Source: JBAXTZ01 sp037129925 | GTDB lineage: Bacteria; Bacillota; Negativicutes; JBAXTZ01 | Reading direction: 5' to 3' | Assembly: GCA_037129925.1 (NCBI GenBank) | Contig: JBAXTZ010000003.1 | Coordinates: forward strand, 49,825-113,824 | DNA length: 64,000 nt | Shown: one piece after another, positions 18,310 through 27,477 of the stretch | Position numbering within the stretch: the first letter of the stretch is position 1 | How the letters are laid out: each line of letters starts with the position of its first letter | Notes under the pieces: model-generated | The model's database searches: none | What the model was told of the DNA's origin: nothing | What the model saw: only the letters and a program-made list of their open reading frames with translations | Translations under genes and position numbers: made by a program

Positions 18310-19731
18310 TTACCTCCTAAGCGCATCGATAATTATTTGTCGAGCCACAGATGCTGCAATTCCGGCGCCATATCCAGCGTTTTCTGCGATTACTGCAACG
18401 CACACCTGAGGATTTTCCACTGGTGCAAAACCAACGAACCAACTATGCGACTGTCCATGCGGATTTTGTGCTGTGCCGGTTTTCCCGCCAACCCGGACGC
18501 CGGGTATTCGCACCGATGTACCGGTGCCGCGTTTGACAACGGCTTCCATCATATCTCGCACTGCTGCCATATTATCATTATCTGCCACCGAAAAATAGCG
18601 CTCTGGGTAAAATGTTTTTATTGTTTTACCGTTAGACCTGATTGAACTCACAAAATATGGCAATTCAACGCTACCGCCATTAGCAATTGCTTCAGTAACT
18701 ATCGCCATTTGTAACGGTGTAACCAGCAAACCGCCCTGACCAATTCCCGTCTGCGCCAAGTCACCATCACCTAGTTTTTGTAAATCAGGGATGACAGCAG
18801 TCACCGAATCGGGAATTCCTGGTACTGATTGGCTAAATTTAAAATCATGAAAATAGCTGGTCACTTTGCTTCTGCCGCTATCAATTGCTAATTGTCCGAA
18901 AAAGATATTGCAACTATCAATCAAAGCTTCTTTGATATTTATCTTTCCATGAACCTCGTGACTATCATCGATTAATTCGTAATCCCCAATTTTGAGTTGC
19001 CCGGTACAGTCCATAGTTTTGGTTTGATCGATAACCCCATAATGCAGAGCCTCGGCTGCCATCATTGCTTTGATAGTTGACCCGGGCGGATATAGCCCTT
19101 GTGCCGCGCGATCAATAAGCGGGCTGCTTGAGTCATTAATCAAGCTTTGCCAAGATACGTCCAAATTGTTCGGGTCAAATGCCGGTTTTGACACAAAGGC
19201 CAATATTTCGCCGGTTTGCGGATTTAACGCCACCGCCGCGCCACTGAAACCACCAAGTGCATTATAAGCATTTAGTTGAACTCGGGCATCGATTGTCAAT
19301 ATAACATCGGCACCATCGTTTTGCCATAGACGAGCAATTGGACCAAAAGCCAACAATGAGTTATTGGCTCCAGACAACTGGTCATCCAATTGCGCTTCAA
19401 TTCCCGTTTTGCCGTATTTTTTGCTGTAATAACCGGTAATGTTGGCAAAAGCTGCGCCATAATCATATATCCGGTAGTACTTGCCGCTCTCATTCTCTAC
19501 CGAATGAGCAATTACTATTCCATTACGATCAATAATTGCTCCACGCTTAATGCTGTCAGCAAAGAAATAGCTCCGACGGTTATGAGAATTATTATTCAAA
19601 AAACTGGCATCCCATATCTGTACATAAAACAAGTATACTGCAATAGCAGCAAACAAAACCAACAGGAATATGGCAACATTATAAATATTTTTTCGTTGTC
19701 GATAATTACTCTCAATATCATATTTAAACAT
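18310..19731 (-). CDS. class B penicillin-binding protein (PbpA/FtsI-like transpeptidase)
   Basis: Cross-links peptidoglycan stem peptides outside the membrane. One N-terminal membrane helix (about residues 17-40) is followed by a short dimerisation region and a transpeptidase domain with STIK (the serine nucleophile), SCN and KTGTAQ. At about 473 residues it is shorter than FtsI or PBP2 and resembles the PbpA type of the actinobacterial pstP-rodA-pbpA-pknB cluster. ATG 19731 gives a normal short cytoplasmic start; a TTG at 19746 is also possible. It directly precedes prkC and follows its partner glycosyltransferase, so the two probably act as one synthase. Confidence 0.93.
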   Translation of the reverse strand: MFKYDIESNYRQRKNIYNVAIFLLVLFAAIAVYLFYVQIWDASFLNNNSHNRRSYFFADSIKRGAIIDRNGIVIAHSVENESGKYYRIYDYGAAFANITGYYSKKYGKTGIEAQLDDQLSGANNSLLAFGPIARLWQNDGADVILTIDARVQLNAYNALGGFSGAAVALNPQTGEILAFVSKPAFDPNNLDVSWQSLINDSSSPLIDRAAQGLYPPGSTIKAMMAAEALHYGVIDQTKTMDCTGQLKIGDYELIDDSHEVHGKINIKEALIDSCNIFFGQLAIDSGRSKVTSYFHDFKFSQSVPGIPDSVTAVIPDLQKLGDGDLAQTGIGQGGLLVTPLQMAIVTEAIANGGSVELPYFVSSIRSNGKTIKTFYPERYFSVADNDNMAAVRDMMEAVVKRGTGTSVRIPGVRVGGKTGTAQNPHGQSHSWFVGFAPVENPQVCVAVIAENAGYGAGIAASVARQIIIDALRR

Positions 19732-19763
19732 ATTCACGTCTTTCAAATATTAACTATTTGCTT

Positions 19764-21032
19764 TCATTCAGATTTACAAGCGCTGTCCGAAATCGCGAAT
19801 AAAATCCCCAAAATAATGCTGGTTGACATCATTGAACTACCACCATAGCTTACGAATGGCATAGTAACACCGGTCAGCGGAAAAAACTTTGTAACACCGC
19901 CGATTATTAGAAAGACTTGCAACGCCAAAAAACATGCTAAACCTGCCGCCAACAATGATAGAAAATTATTCCGGGAAAGTATCGCAATCCTAAATGCCCG
20001 AGTTATCAGCAAAGAATAAGCTAGTAACACTGCGAGCGCTCCCAGCAAACCCAATTCTTCACCAATCGCTGCAAAAATGAAATCGGTGTGAACTTCTGGT
20101 ATTAGCAATGGATGACCCAACCCAATTCCCGTACCCCATAGTCCACCAGCCGCAAAAGCAAATAGCGACTGTACTATCTGAAATGCGCGACCGTCCGGAT
20201 CCAGCCACGGATTCAGCCAAATATCGACACGCACCCGGACGTGCCAGTATAATAAATAGCAAATAATCGAACCACCGAAAAAAACTAACGCTCCGCCTAA
20301 AACATAAATCAATCTTCCGGTACCAATATACATTAACAAAACAGCAGTCGCAAAGAACAATAATGCTGCGCCCAAATCTTTTTGAAAAATCAAAACCAGC
20401 ATCGCAACGCCCCAAATAACTACTAACGGCGCCAATATCCGTTTATCCGGCAAGCGGATGAAGCCCAGTTTCCAGTCCGGCGCTGCAAAAAGCACCCGAC
20501 GCTCATCCAGATATGCCGCCAAAAATATTACCATCAGCAATCGCGAAAATTCAAATGGTTCAAATCTTATCGGTCCGATTATAACCCAGTTGCGGCTTCC
20601 GCCAATTTCGACACCGAAAACTAAAGCTATCGCCAAAAGAATTATCCCCAGAATTGCGATCAGATATTTATAGCGAAAGAAACGATCTATTTTTGCTGCA
20701 ACCAGCGCTGCTGCAAGAAAAGCAATTCCCCCAACCCCGACCCATAGCGACTGCATCAAAAACAATTCGGATTTGAGCCGGTAGACAAATATCAAACCGA
20801 CCGCGCAAAGTAACCAGCTCAGGCAAAGTATGCTTCGATCACCGTCCGGATATAAAAAATTTGCCACTAGCAACACAACTATCCAGCCTGCCACAATCAA
20901 GACCGCTACAATAAGCGGTAATATACTGAATTGCTTGTTTACAGCAAATACTTGTAACAATCCGCAAGCCAAAACCATACCGGCAAAGCAGGCAAACCCA
21001 ATCGCTTTACTAATCGAAATGTTAGATATCAT
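19764..21032 (-). CDS. FtsW/RodA/SpoVE-family peptidoglycan glycosyltransferase
   Basis: A SEDS-family membrane enzyme with about ten predicted helices that polymerises lipid II. Seen: FVYRLKSELF early, EIGGSRNWVIIGPIRFEPFEFSRL in the middle, QKDLGAALLFF, and the C-terminal LTGVTMPFVSYGGSSMM family signature. ATG 21032 has TGAGGATT upstream and is preferred over ATG 21050, which would overlap the phosphatase. Which of FtsW, RodA or SpoVE it represents is not settled; the neighbouring class B PBP and PASTA kinase fit a RodA-like role. Confidence 0.94.
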   Translation of the reverse strand: MISNISISKAIGFACFAGMVLACGLLQVFAVNKQFSILPLIVAVLIVAGWIVVLLVANFLYPDGDRSILCLSWLLCAVGLIFVYRLKSELFLMQSLWVGVGGIAFLAAALVAAKIDRFFRYKYLIAILGIILLAIALVFGVEIGGSRNWVIIGPIRFEPFEFSRLLMVIFLAAYLDERRVLFAAPDWKLGFIRLPDKRILAPLVVIWGVAMLVLIFQKDLGAALLFFATAVLLMYIGTGRLIYVLGGALVFFGGSIICYLLYWHVRVRVDIWLNPWLDPDGRAFQIVQSLFAFAAGGLWGTGIGLGHPLLIPEVHTDFIFAAIGEELGLLGALAVLLAYSLLITRAFRIAILSRNNFLSLLAAGLACFLALQVFLIIGGVTKFFPLTGVTMPFVSYGGSSMMSTSIILGILFAISDSACKSE

Positions 21033-21039
21033 ACAATCC

Positions 21040-21747
21040 TCATATCTCAACTATTATCGCAGTGACATTGTCCACTCCGCCACTAATTTTGGCAAGATCA
21101 ATTAACTCATTTACACGAATTTCGATATTTTTTCCAATTTGCGAAATAATCCGGCAAATATCCTGGTCATCAACCATATTCGTCAAACCATCAGTACAAA
21201 GCAACAGCCGGTCACCTTTATAAAGTTGCAACCGCCCGGTATCGGCATCTATCGCAGCTTCGGCTCCTAAAGCCCGCGTCAACATATTCTTCTTGGGATG
21301 GATATTGGCTTCACTCCGCGAAATAAACCCTCCGCGCACCAACTCCTCAACTAATGAATGATCTTCAGTGATTTGCTGTAGCAAACCGTTGCGACACAAA
21401 TATAATCTGCTGTCACCACAATGTGCCCAATAGCCAATTTCGCCAACAATATACAGCGCAGTTACAGTTGTACCCAATCCGGCGCTTTTTGAATTGGCCT
21501 GACCATAGTGCAATATCTCTTTATTGGCGATTTCCAAAAGTTTTTTCATTGAATTTTCCGGTGACAAACCATTGAAGTCAGCAACCCGATTCGAAAGTAA
21601 ATCCAGCGCCATTTTGCTCGCCACTTCCCCGGCAGCATGACCACCCATACCATCCGCTACTGCAAACAGTGGATAATCAACCAAAAAACTATCTTCATTG
21701 TTTTTTCTCACGAAGCCCAAATCTGTTTTACCAAAAAACTGCATCAT
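21040..21747 (-). CDS. stp: PP2C-type Ser/Thr protein phosphatase (Stp/PrpC)
   Basis: Removes phosphate from PrkC and its substrates. PPM motifs are seen in order: GFVRKNNEDSF, FAVADGMGGHAAGEVAS, GTTVTALYI, AHCGDSRLYL, ITEDHSLVEELV, LTRALG, LLLCTDGLTNMV and GGVDNVTAIIVEI; the Asp residues hold the metals. At 235 residues it is the usual length. Two adjacent ATG codons (21747 and 21744) follow AGGGGG; the second has better spacing. It overlaps the FHA gene at its start. Confidence 0.95.
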   Translation of the reverse strand: MMQFFGKTDLGFVRKNNEDSFLVDYPLFAVADGMGGHAAGEVASKMALDLLSNRVADFNGLSPENSMKKLLEIANKEILHYGQANSKSAGLGTTVTALYIVGEIGYWAHCGDSRLYLCRNGLLQQITEDHSLVEELVRGGFISRSEANIHPKKNMLTRALGAEAAIDADTGRLQLYKGDRLLLCTDGLTNMVDDQDICRIISQIGKNIEIRVNELIDLAKISGGVDNVTAIIVEI

Positions 21748-22229
21748 TCCCCCTGTGCAATAAATCGCGCTGGTCCGATAGAAATTTCATCGCCGGGTTT
21801 TACTACTGCGCTGCCACTTACTTTCTTGTCATTGAGCAACGTGCCGTTGGTGCTATCCAAATCAGTTATGACATATTTGCCTTTTACGCAAGAAATTATT
21901 GCATGCTCTGCTGAAACAATTGGCGATGCAATAATAATATCATTGTTTTCAGCTCGCCCGATATTCAAACTGGTATCAACGCGCACAACTTCATCTAAAT
22001 TATTCTTAACCAGACATTCAGCTACAATGACTTTCAAAAAAAGTTGTTCAGTATTATTGACAACAACTTTTTTCGCCGATTTGAGGTCCCGATAAATATT
22101 CTTTGCCAGTTTGTAAATAAATAAATATAAAAAAAACAAGATCAAGTACTGCAAAATAACACCGGCAATATTAATCAAATAGCCAATATTACCGATATTC
22201 TTGATAAAAGCAACTACTGCATCAAGCAT
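21744..22229 (-). CDS. membrane-anchored FHA-domain protein (FhaB-like)
   Basis: A 161-residue protein with one long hydrophobic N-terminal segment (about residues 13-42), a short basic linker, and a C-terminal FHA domain with NIGRAENNDIIIASPIVSAEHAII and DLDSTNGTLLNDKKV. FHA domains bind phosphothreonine. It starts 11 bases after the FhaA-like gene ends and overlaps the phosphatase. In actinobacteria FhaB is phosphorylated by PknB and binds it; a similar adaptor role for PrkC is inferred from gene order. Confidence 0.88.
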   Translation of the reverse strand: MLDAVVAFIKNIGNIGYLINIAGVILQYLILFFLYLFIYKLAKNIYRDLKSAKKVVVNNTEQLFLKVIVAECLVKNNLDEVVRVDTSLNIGRAENNDIIIASPIVSAEHAIISCVKGKYVITDLDSTNGTLLNDKKVSGSAVVKPGDEISIGPARFIAQGE

Positions 22230-22240
22230 ATTTATCTCTC

Positions 22241-22993
22241 CTATGTTCTGCGATAATTTAGCACACTGTTGCCAATTTTGACATCATCGCCGTCATATAA
22301 CACCTTAAATGCCACCCGCTTGTTGTTAACGTAAGTGCCGTTAGCGCTTTCGGCATCGTGCAAGATATGTTCGCCATTAATAAACAGTATATAGGCATGA
22401 AGACGGGAAACTGTTGTATCATTAAGTCGAAAATCGCAATTGTCCCAGCGCCCAATATTCACTCGTCCAGCGCCAATTTTCAATTGCTTGCCACTATCAT
22501 TTCCGGAAAGACATACCAGTATAGCCAAATCACTTTGCTTATGAAACATATCAAGTTCTTCAATTACTTTATCAAATACCGCCGTCTGCGTGGTGAATGA
22601 TTCATCGGAAACGGCATAATTCTGCGGCCGGTCAAAATCGGCAATCACCCGCAACAATTCATCCTCATCAGTTTCGCCACAAAAGAAGTGAATTTTTAAT
22701 TCACCGGCGAAAACATAGGCGCGTTCTGTGCAATACTGCGCCAAGTATTCTGATAATGCGCTAGTAATGTCAGCTAAATCAGCCTGCAACGGCAAGTAAT
22801 CATCTTCGTTAATATAGACTAGAAATTTATTTGGCGCATAGACTACGCCGCCCTCTTCGGCTTTTATTTCTTCAACAGCCTTTTGTAGTTTTGCAGCAAT
22901 ATCTTCAACTTTGAAGTTTCCCCGGAGTTGTCGATTGAAAAATCCATCAATTTTTTTTTCAAGCAGGTCTTCAACTTTTTTCAATACGTTCAC
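22241..22993 (-). CDS. DUF3662 and FHA domain protein (FhaA-like)
   Basis: A 250-residue cytoplasmic protein. The N-terminal domain (residues 1 to about 120) matches DUF3662: it opens VLKKVEDLLEKKIDGFFNRQLRGNFKVEDIAAKLQ and contains VYAPNKFLVYIN. A C-terminal FHA domain (about 165-250) has VNIGRWDNCDFRLNDTTVSRLHAYI and DAESANGTYVNNKRV. FhaA of mycobacteria binds phosphorylated wall-synthesis proteins; the same role is inferred here. It is the first gene of the FHA-phosphatase-SEDS-PBP-kinase run. Confidence 0.9.
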   Translation of the reverse strand: MNVLKKVEDLLEKKIDGFFNRQLRGNFKVEDIAAKLQKAVEEIKAEEGGVVYAPNKFLVYINEDDYLPLQADLADITSALSEYLAQYCTERAYVFAGELKIHFFCGETDEDELLRVIADFDRPQNYAVSDESFTTQTAVFDKVIEELDMFHKQSDLAILVCLSGNDSGKQLKIGAGRVNIGRWDNCDFRLNDTTVSRLHAYILFINGEHILHDAESANGTYVNNKRVAFKVLYDGDDVKIGNSVLNYRRT

Positions 22994-23040
22994 TATTGCA
23001 CCTCGTTAACGTCAAAAATATTTGCTGAATTTAACAGGAA

Positions 23041-24369
23041 TTAATTTCTCCTTCGCAGCAACGCAATAAAGAATCCGTCAGTATTATCAATGAACGGGCG
23101 CATGTTAATCATCAACTCAGGCTTCTTTAAATAAGGCATTCTGCTACCGGCATCAAGTAACTCAAAATCACGGTGTTCACTCAAGAACCGTTCGATAATC
23201 TCTTCATTTTCGGCGGTTTCAGTAGTGCAAGTGCTGTAGGCAATTTCACCGCCAACGCGAACTGCCTGCGCGGCGCTCACCAATATTTGCCACTGCAAAC
23301 TGTACAATTCGGCGAATTGCAACGGATTCTTTTTCCAACGAATGTCGGCTTTCTTACGCAATATTCCTAAGCCCGAACAAGGTGCATCAACAAGTACCCG
23401 ATCTGCTTGACGTGGGAATGCTTCACCGATAGTACGGGCATCGCAAAGCAATGGTTCGATAATCGTTGCTCCAGTTGATTGAGCGCTGTGTATTATTAAA
23501 TCAATCTTATGTTGAAATATATCGCTGGCGATAATTCGCCCGCTATTTTGCATCAAAGCGGCGATGTGGGTAGTTTTTCCACCGGGCGCAGCGCAACAAT
23601 CAATAACAAATTCGCCGGGTTGTGGATTGAGGATATAGGCGACTAATTGTGAACTATCATCTTGTACCACTACAGAACCAGACTGCAATTCGCGTAGACC
23701 ATCCAGACGATCAACTCCTGTTACTAACAATCCATCAGGAGACCATTTTGACAGTGTAACTTGATAGCCATCAGCGATTAATTGCCGGTTGACGACATCG
23801 ATAGTCGTGGTTAATGTGTTTACCCGTAACGATATTGGCGCTTTAGTATTATCAAACTCACACAGTTGCTGCGTTTGGTCGAAACCAAACTGATCAATCC
23901 AGCGTTTTACCAACCATACCGGATGAAAATATTTTAGCGCAAGGTATCTTACCGGGTGCGTCGCTGGAACCGGGTAGACAATTTTATCTGGTTGGCGTAC
24001 CGCCGCGCGCATTACCGCATTCACAAAATTGGCCGCTCCACTGTTGGAATACTCTTTTGCCAAATTAACTGCTTCATTGCAAGCTGCTGAAGCTGGCACC
24101 CGATCCAAATAGAACAGCTGATAGTAGCCTAACCGCAGAATATTTTTAACTATCGGTTCAATTTTTTTCTTTTTATCAACAAAATGATCAATCATCCAGT
24201 CCAGTGTCCCAAGCGCTTTTACCGAACCATATACCAATTCGACAAACAGCTTCCGGTCTTTTTCCAGAATCTGCCCGCCGCGCAAAATTTTAGCAACAGC
24301 GATATTTGCGTATGCTTCATCGATAGTAACCGCATTTAATACAGTCAGTGCTGCTTCACGTGCATTCAT
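23041..24369 (-). CDS. rsmB: 16S rRNA (cytosine967-C5)-methyltransferase
   Basis: A 442-residue SAM-dependent methyltransferase. An N-terminal NusB-like domain (about residues 1-140) binds RNA, and the C-terminal Rossmann domain holds CCAAPGGKTTHIAALM (SAM binding), VDAPCSGLGILRKKADIRW (catalytic cysteine motif IV) and AYSTCTTETAENE (motif VI; here TCT rather than TCS). The reading overlaps DUF116 by 14 bases, so the two are coupled. Placement next to fmt and the phosphatase is the standard Firmicutes arrangement. Confidence 0.95.
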   Translation of the reverse strand: MNAREAALTVLNAVTIDEAYANIAVAKILRGGQILEKDRKLFVELVYGSVKALGTLDWMIDHFVDKKKKIEPIVKNILRLGYYQLFYLDRVPASAACNEAVNLAKEYSNSGAANFVNAVMRAAVRQPDKIVYPVPATHPVRYLALKYFHPVWLVKRWIDQFGFDQTQQLCEFDNTKAPISLRVNTLTTTIDVVNRQLIADGYQVTLSKWSPDGLLVTGVDRLDGLRELQSGSVVVQDDSSQLVAYILNPQPGEFVIDCCAAPGGKTTHIAALMQNSGRIIASDIFQHKIDLIIHSAQSTGATIIEPLLCDARTIGEAFPRQADRVLVDAPCSGLGILRKKADIRWKKNPLQFAELYSLQWQILVSAAQAVRVGGEIAYSTCTTETAENEEIIERFLSEHRDFELLDAGSRMPYLKKPELMINMRPFIDNTDGFFIALLRRRN

Positions 24370-25141
24370 TCGATTTGCCTCCCTGCGCTGCGCCGCCGAT
24401 TAATTCAATTAGTCGCGCTTCAACTTCAGCAACGTCAACATCGGTGTTGAAACACGGCCCGTACGGTCGTTTATTTAAAATTCCAATCGTTGGCAACGGG
24501 AAAACATCCTGCAATCCTGCCGTCAAATCCCGCTCACAAGCTACCGCTAAAACAGCCTGAGGACGAATATCGCGAATTTTCTTTCGCGCCAACGTGCCAC
24601 CGGTCACAACAACCATTTCTACGCCATACCGCTCTGTCAACGCCAACAATTCGGCAATTTTGCAACGTCCGCAACGTAAACAACTTTTTGGATCAGTATT
24701 AATTCGAACTTTACAATCGGCAATTTGAATGCAATGCGGCAAAATCAACAAAATCTTATCCGGTCGGACAGCCAATTGTGCCGGACTATTTAGTTTATTG
24801 GCAATACCTACAAAAGACAGCATCGTTATTTCCCGGGAATAGCCAAAGATTTTTCCAATTTTAATAATAAAAGGAAATAACAACGATATAAGTGACCAAG
24901 CCTGTCGGAATAATATTTTAGGAACAGGAATACGAGCAGCTCGCAAAAACAAAATTGCCGCTAACAAGGCAATATATAGCGCAAGTCCAATTGTTATGAC
25001 CATCGCTCCAATAGCTATCGAGTGATCTACAGCCTCAAAACCTTGTCGTGTAAAAAACAGTAAAAAAAACAACAGAACGATCAACAGCGAGCAAACAACT
25101 GCAAACACAATGGCGAAAGCATTTGGTTTCGCTTCATTCAA
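24356..25141 (-). CDS. DUF116 membrane protein
   Basis: A 261-residue protein of unknown function found mostly in Clostridia and related phyla. Two N-terminal hydrophobic helices are followed by a cytoplasmic domain rich in cysteine: LPHCIQIADCKVR, SCLRCGRCKIAELL, VAVACERDL and GPCFNT, a pattern that suggests a metal or iron-sulfur site. No in-frame ATG fits. A TTG at 25141, inside the last codons of fmt, has GAGGTG six bases upstream and gives a sound start, so I chose it over the longer reading to 25222. The conserved place between fmt and rsmB hints at a link with translation, not shown. Confidence 0.82.
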   Translation of the reverse strand: MNEAKPNAFAIVFAVVCSLLIVLLFFLLFFTRQGFEAVDHSIAIGAMVITIGLALYIALLAAILFLRAARIPVPKILFRQAWSLISLLFPFIIKIGKIFGYSREITMLSFVGIANKLNSPAQLAVRPDKILLILPHCIQIADCKVRINTDPKSCLRCGRCKIAELLALTERYGVEMVVVTGGTLARKKIRDIRPQAVLAVACERDLTAGLQDVFPLPTIGILNKRPYGPCFNTDVDVAEVEARLIELIGGAAQGGKSNECT

Positions 25142-26069
25142 AACGCTCACCTCGCGTAATTTTTCCGCTGTTGACAAAATCTGCGGTCTTTTGCTTTGTC
25201 GCGCCAGCAAATTGCAATTCATCGATTACGATGCTGCCGTCACCACACATTACGAATATTCCGCCACGATTGACTTCTACGATTTCGCCGGGAGCTCCGG
25301 TGAATTTGATATCACAAACGCCAGCCCGCCATATTTTAATTATTTTATCGCCCAATACTGTAAACGCGCCCGGCCATGGATTCAGTCCCAAAATTAGATT
25401 AGCAACTGCTGGCGCCGATTGCCGCCAATCTATCCGCTCGGTAAGTTTGTCAATTTTTTGCGCGTAAGTAACGCCGCTTTGCGGTTGAGGTTGCGGGGTT
25501 ATCGTTCCGGCAAACCATTGTTCCAACGCATTAACAAGCAACTCTGCGCCTGCGTTCATTAACCGGTCATGCAACTCACCAGTTGTTTCGCCATACATGA
25601 TTTCCATTTTTTTTGTTGCCAAAACAGCTCCGGTGTCTATTCCAGTGTCCATAAGCATTATTGCAATTCCCGTTTGTGTTTCACCGTCAATTATCGCTCT
25701 GTGAATCGGAGCGGCTCCCCGATATTTTGGCAACAACGACGCGTGTACATTTATACAGCCGAAAGCAGGCATGTCAAGTATTGCTTGAGACAATATTTGT
25801 CCATAAGCAACGACAACAATAATATCTGGATTTAGCGCTTGTAAATGCGCTTGACTGTCGTAATCGCGTAGTTTTTCCGGTTGAAACACAGGAACATCTA
25901 GCAACAGCGCCCGTTCTTTTACCGGCGAAATAGCTACTTTTTTTCCCCGTCCGCGAGCACGGTCGGGTTGCGTGAATACGCCGACAATATCATGACCGCT
26001 ATCAAATAACGCCTGCAAACACGGAACGGCAAACTCCGGTGTACCCATAAAAACCAATCGCTTTTTCAA
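25134..26069 (-). CDS. fmt: methionyl-tRNA formyltransferase
   Basis: Formylates initiator Met-tRNA with 10-formyl-THF. The N-terminal formyltransferase domain shows FMGTPEFAVPCLQAL, VVVAYGQIL, NVHASLLPKYRGAAPIHRAI with the catalytic Asn and His, and DTGIDTGAVLA. The C-terminal OB-like domain follows from about residue 205. Length 311 is normal. It starts directly after the def stop codon. Confidence 0.97.
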   Translation of the reverse strand: MKKRLVFMGTPEFAVPCLQALFDSGHDIVGVFTQPDRARGRGKKVAISPVKERALLLDVPVFQPEKLRDYDSQAHLQALNPDIIVVVAYGQILSQAILDMPAFGCINVHASLLPKYRGAAPIHRAIIDGETQTGIAIMLMDTGIDTGAVLATKKMEIMYGETTGELHDRLMNAGAELLVNALEQWFAGTITPQPQPQSGVTYAQKIDKLTERIDWRQSAPAVANLILGLNPWPGAFTVLGDKIIKIWRAGVCDIKFTGAPGEIVEVNRGGIFVMCGDGSIVIDELQFAGATKQKTADFVNSGKITRGERFE

Positions 26070-26531
26070 TTACCCCTCCGGACTGGATTGCTTTAGGCTA
26101 ATTGCTTTTTCAGTAAACAACACCCCGTCTAAGTGATCAATTTCGTGTTGAAATATCCGCGCTAACAATCCACTGCATTCCAACGTAATTTTCTTCATGT
26201 TTCTGTCTAACCCTTCGACGGTTATTAACTCGCTTCTATTTACCGGTCCGGTAAAGCCCGGACAACTTAAACAACCTTCTTCGTCAATCACGCTACCAAT
26301 GGCTTTTATAATCACCGGATTAACCATTTCAATCAAACCATTGCCATCATCAACAACGATTATTCGCATTGAAAAGCCAATTTGCGGCGCTGCTAATCCC
26401 ACCCCTTCCGATGCGTACATAGTATCAACCATGTCGTTTAGCAACGCTCGTTCGTGCCGTCCGACAAACTTAATTTGTTGAGCTATCTGCTTTAGTATCG
26501 GCGCTCCGGCTGTTACAACTTCCAAAACCAA
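26070..26531 (-). CDS. def: peptide deformylase
   Basis: Removes the formyl group from new proteins. All three motifs are visible: GVGLAAPQIG, EEGCLSCPG (metal cysteine) and FQHEIDHLDGVLF (metal histidines). Length is 153 residues. The start codon is TTG at 26531 with CAGGGGG upstream. It is the first gene of the def-fmt-DUF116-rsmB run, with a clear non-coding gap before it. Confidence 0.96.
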   Translation of the reverse strand: MVLEVVTAGAPILKQIAQQIKFVGRHERALLNDMVDTMYASEGVGLAAPQIGFSMRIIVVDDGNGLIEMVNPVIIKAIGSVIDEEGCLSCPGFTGPVNRSELITVEGLDRNMKKITLECSGLLARIFQHEIDHLDGVLFTEKAISLKQSSPEG

Positions 26532-26596
26532 TTGAACCCCCTGAAAACAATGAATTTAGCTTACATTTTAACACACGCTGTCCGTTATTGGAATAG

Positions 26597-26620
26597 AAAA
26601 CGGCAGAGTGCACTCTGCCG
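26597..26620 (-). terminator. intrinsic terminator after the SpoU methyltransferase gene
   Basis: A perfect 20-base palindrome (CGGCAGAGTG and its complement) at 26601-26620, followed on the minus strand by TTTTC. It lies 5 bases past the stop of the upstream methyltransferase gene and separates that gene from def. Confidence 0.8.
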
Positions 26621-26625
26621 CCAAA

Positions 26626-27414
26626 TCAAATATTTGCTACTGCAAACAACACTATTGCAGCTGCTGCTCCGACATTTAGGGATTCAACACCGTTTTGCAG
26701 GGGAACTATAACCTTTTCATCACATAATTTCAGCAATTCAGGCGCAATTCCAACGCCCTCGTTTCCGAGAATAACCATATTTCTGTCATTAATAACCAGA
26801 TCCCATAATGAAACCGAATCTTTACAAAGGGCGGTACCGATAATGGAAAAGCCAGCTTGTTTATAGCTTGCTATCAAATCTGTCGCATTTTCCACTACTA
26901 CAATTGGCAACTTAAAAATCGTACCTGCCGATGCCCTGATAACCTTAGCCGAAAACCGATCGGCGCAACCACCATCACAATAAATTGTTTCAGCACCAGC
27001 AGCAACAGCCGTGCGTACTATCGCGCCAAAGTTTCCCGGGTCCTGAATGTTGTTCAAAAACACCACGAACTGCTCAGCAACACTCCGTTGTTTTTGAGAC
27101 GCTGGATATTTCACTACAGCAAGTAACGACTGAGCAGAAACAGTGTCGGCTACCTTATGGATTATCGTGTTCGGGACGTTAATGATTCTCCAATTAGTCT
27201 TTGCCTCTTTCAACAAATGTATTTCTTCAGTCTTTAACTGTTTGGTTGAATCAACAAGAATCGCTTCAACTAAGAACCCCGAACTAATGGCTTCAAAAAT
27301 GTTTTTCCAACCTTCAACCACAAACAATTGTTGCCGATCACGCTGTTTTTTGAGTTGTAATAAAACAATACTTTTGATGTACGTATTGTGGACGCTGATA
27401 ATGGTCTCCGTCAT
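26626..27414 (-). CDS. SpoU/TrmH-family RNA 2'-O-methyltransferase
   Basis: A 262-residue SPOUT-fold enzyme that methylates a ribose in rRNA or tRNA. An N-terminal L30e-like substrate-binding domain (FVVEGWKNIFEAI) precedes the catalytic domain with NNIQDPGNFGAIVRTA, ILGNEGVGI and NGVESLNVGAAAAIVLF, which are the three SPOUT motifs that form the knot. It may correspond to RlmB or the 23S methyltransferase near pheS in other Firmicutes; the exact target base is not readable. A GAGG precedes the ATG. Confidence 0.9.
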   Translation of the reverse strand: MTETIISVHNTYIKSIVLLQLKKQRDRQQLFVVEGWKNIFEAISSGFLVEAILVDSTKQLKTEEIHLLKEAKTNWRIINVPNTIIHKVADTVSAQSLLAVVKYPASQKQRSVAEQFVVFLNNIQDPGNFGAIVRTAVAAGAETIYCDGGCADRFSAKVIRASAGTIFKLPIVVVENATDLIASYKQAGFSIIGTALCKDSVSLWDLVINDRNMVILGNEGVGIAPELLKLCDEKVIVPLQNGVESLNVGAAAAIVLFAVANI

Positions 27415-27477
27415 AATAGCCTCGATTAAAAACGATAAATTGACAAGCTAATGTATAGTGATGTTCACGCTTACAAA

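Noticed and set aside
27438..27443. TTGACA on the plus strand as a promoter.
   Set aside because: No -10 at a useful distance and no plus-strand gene follows.
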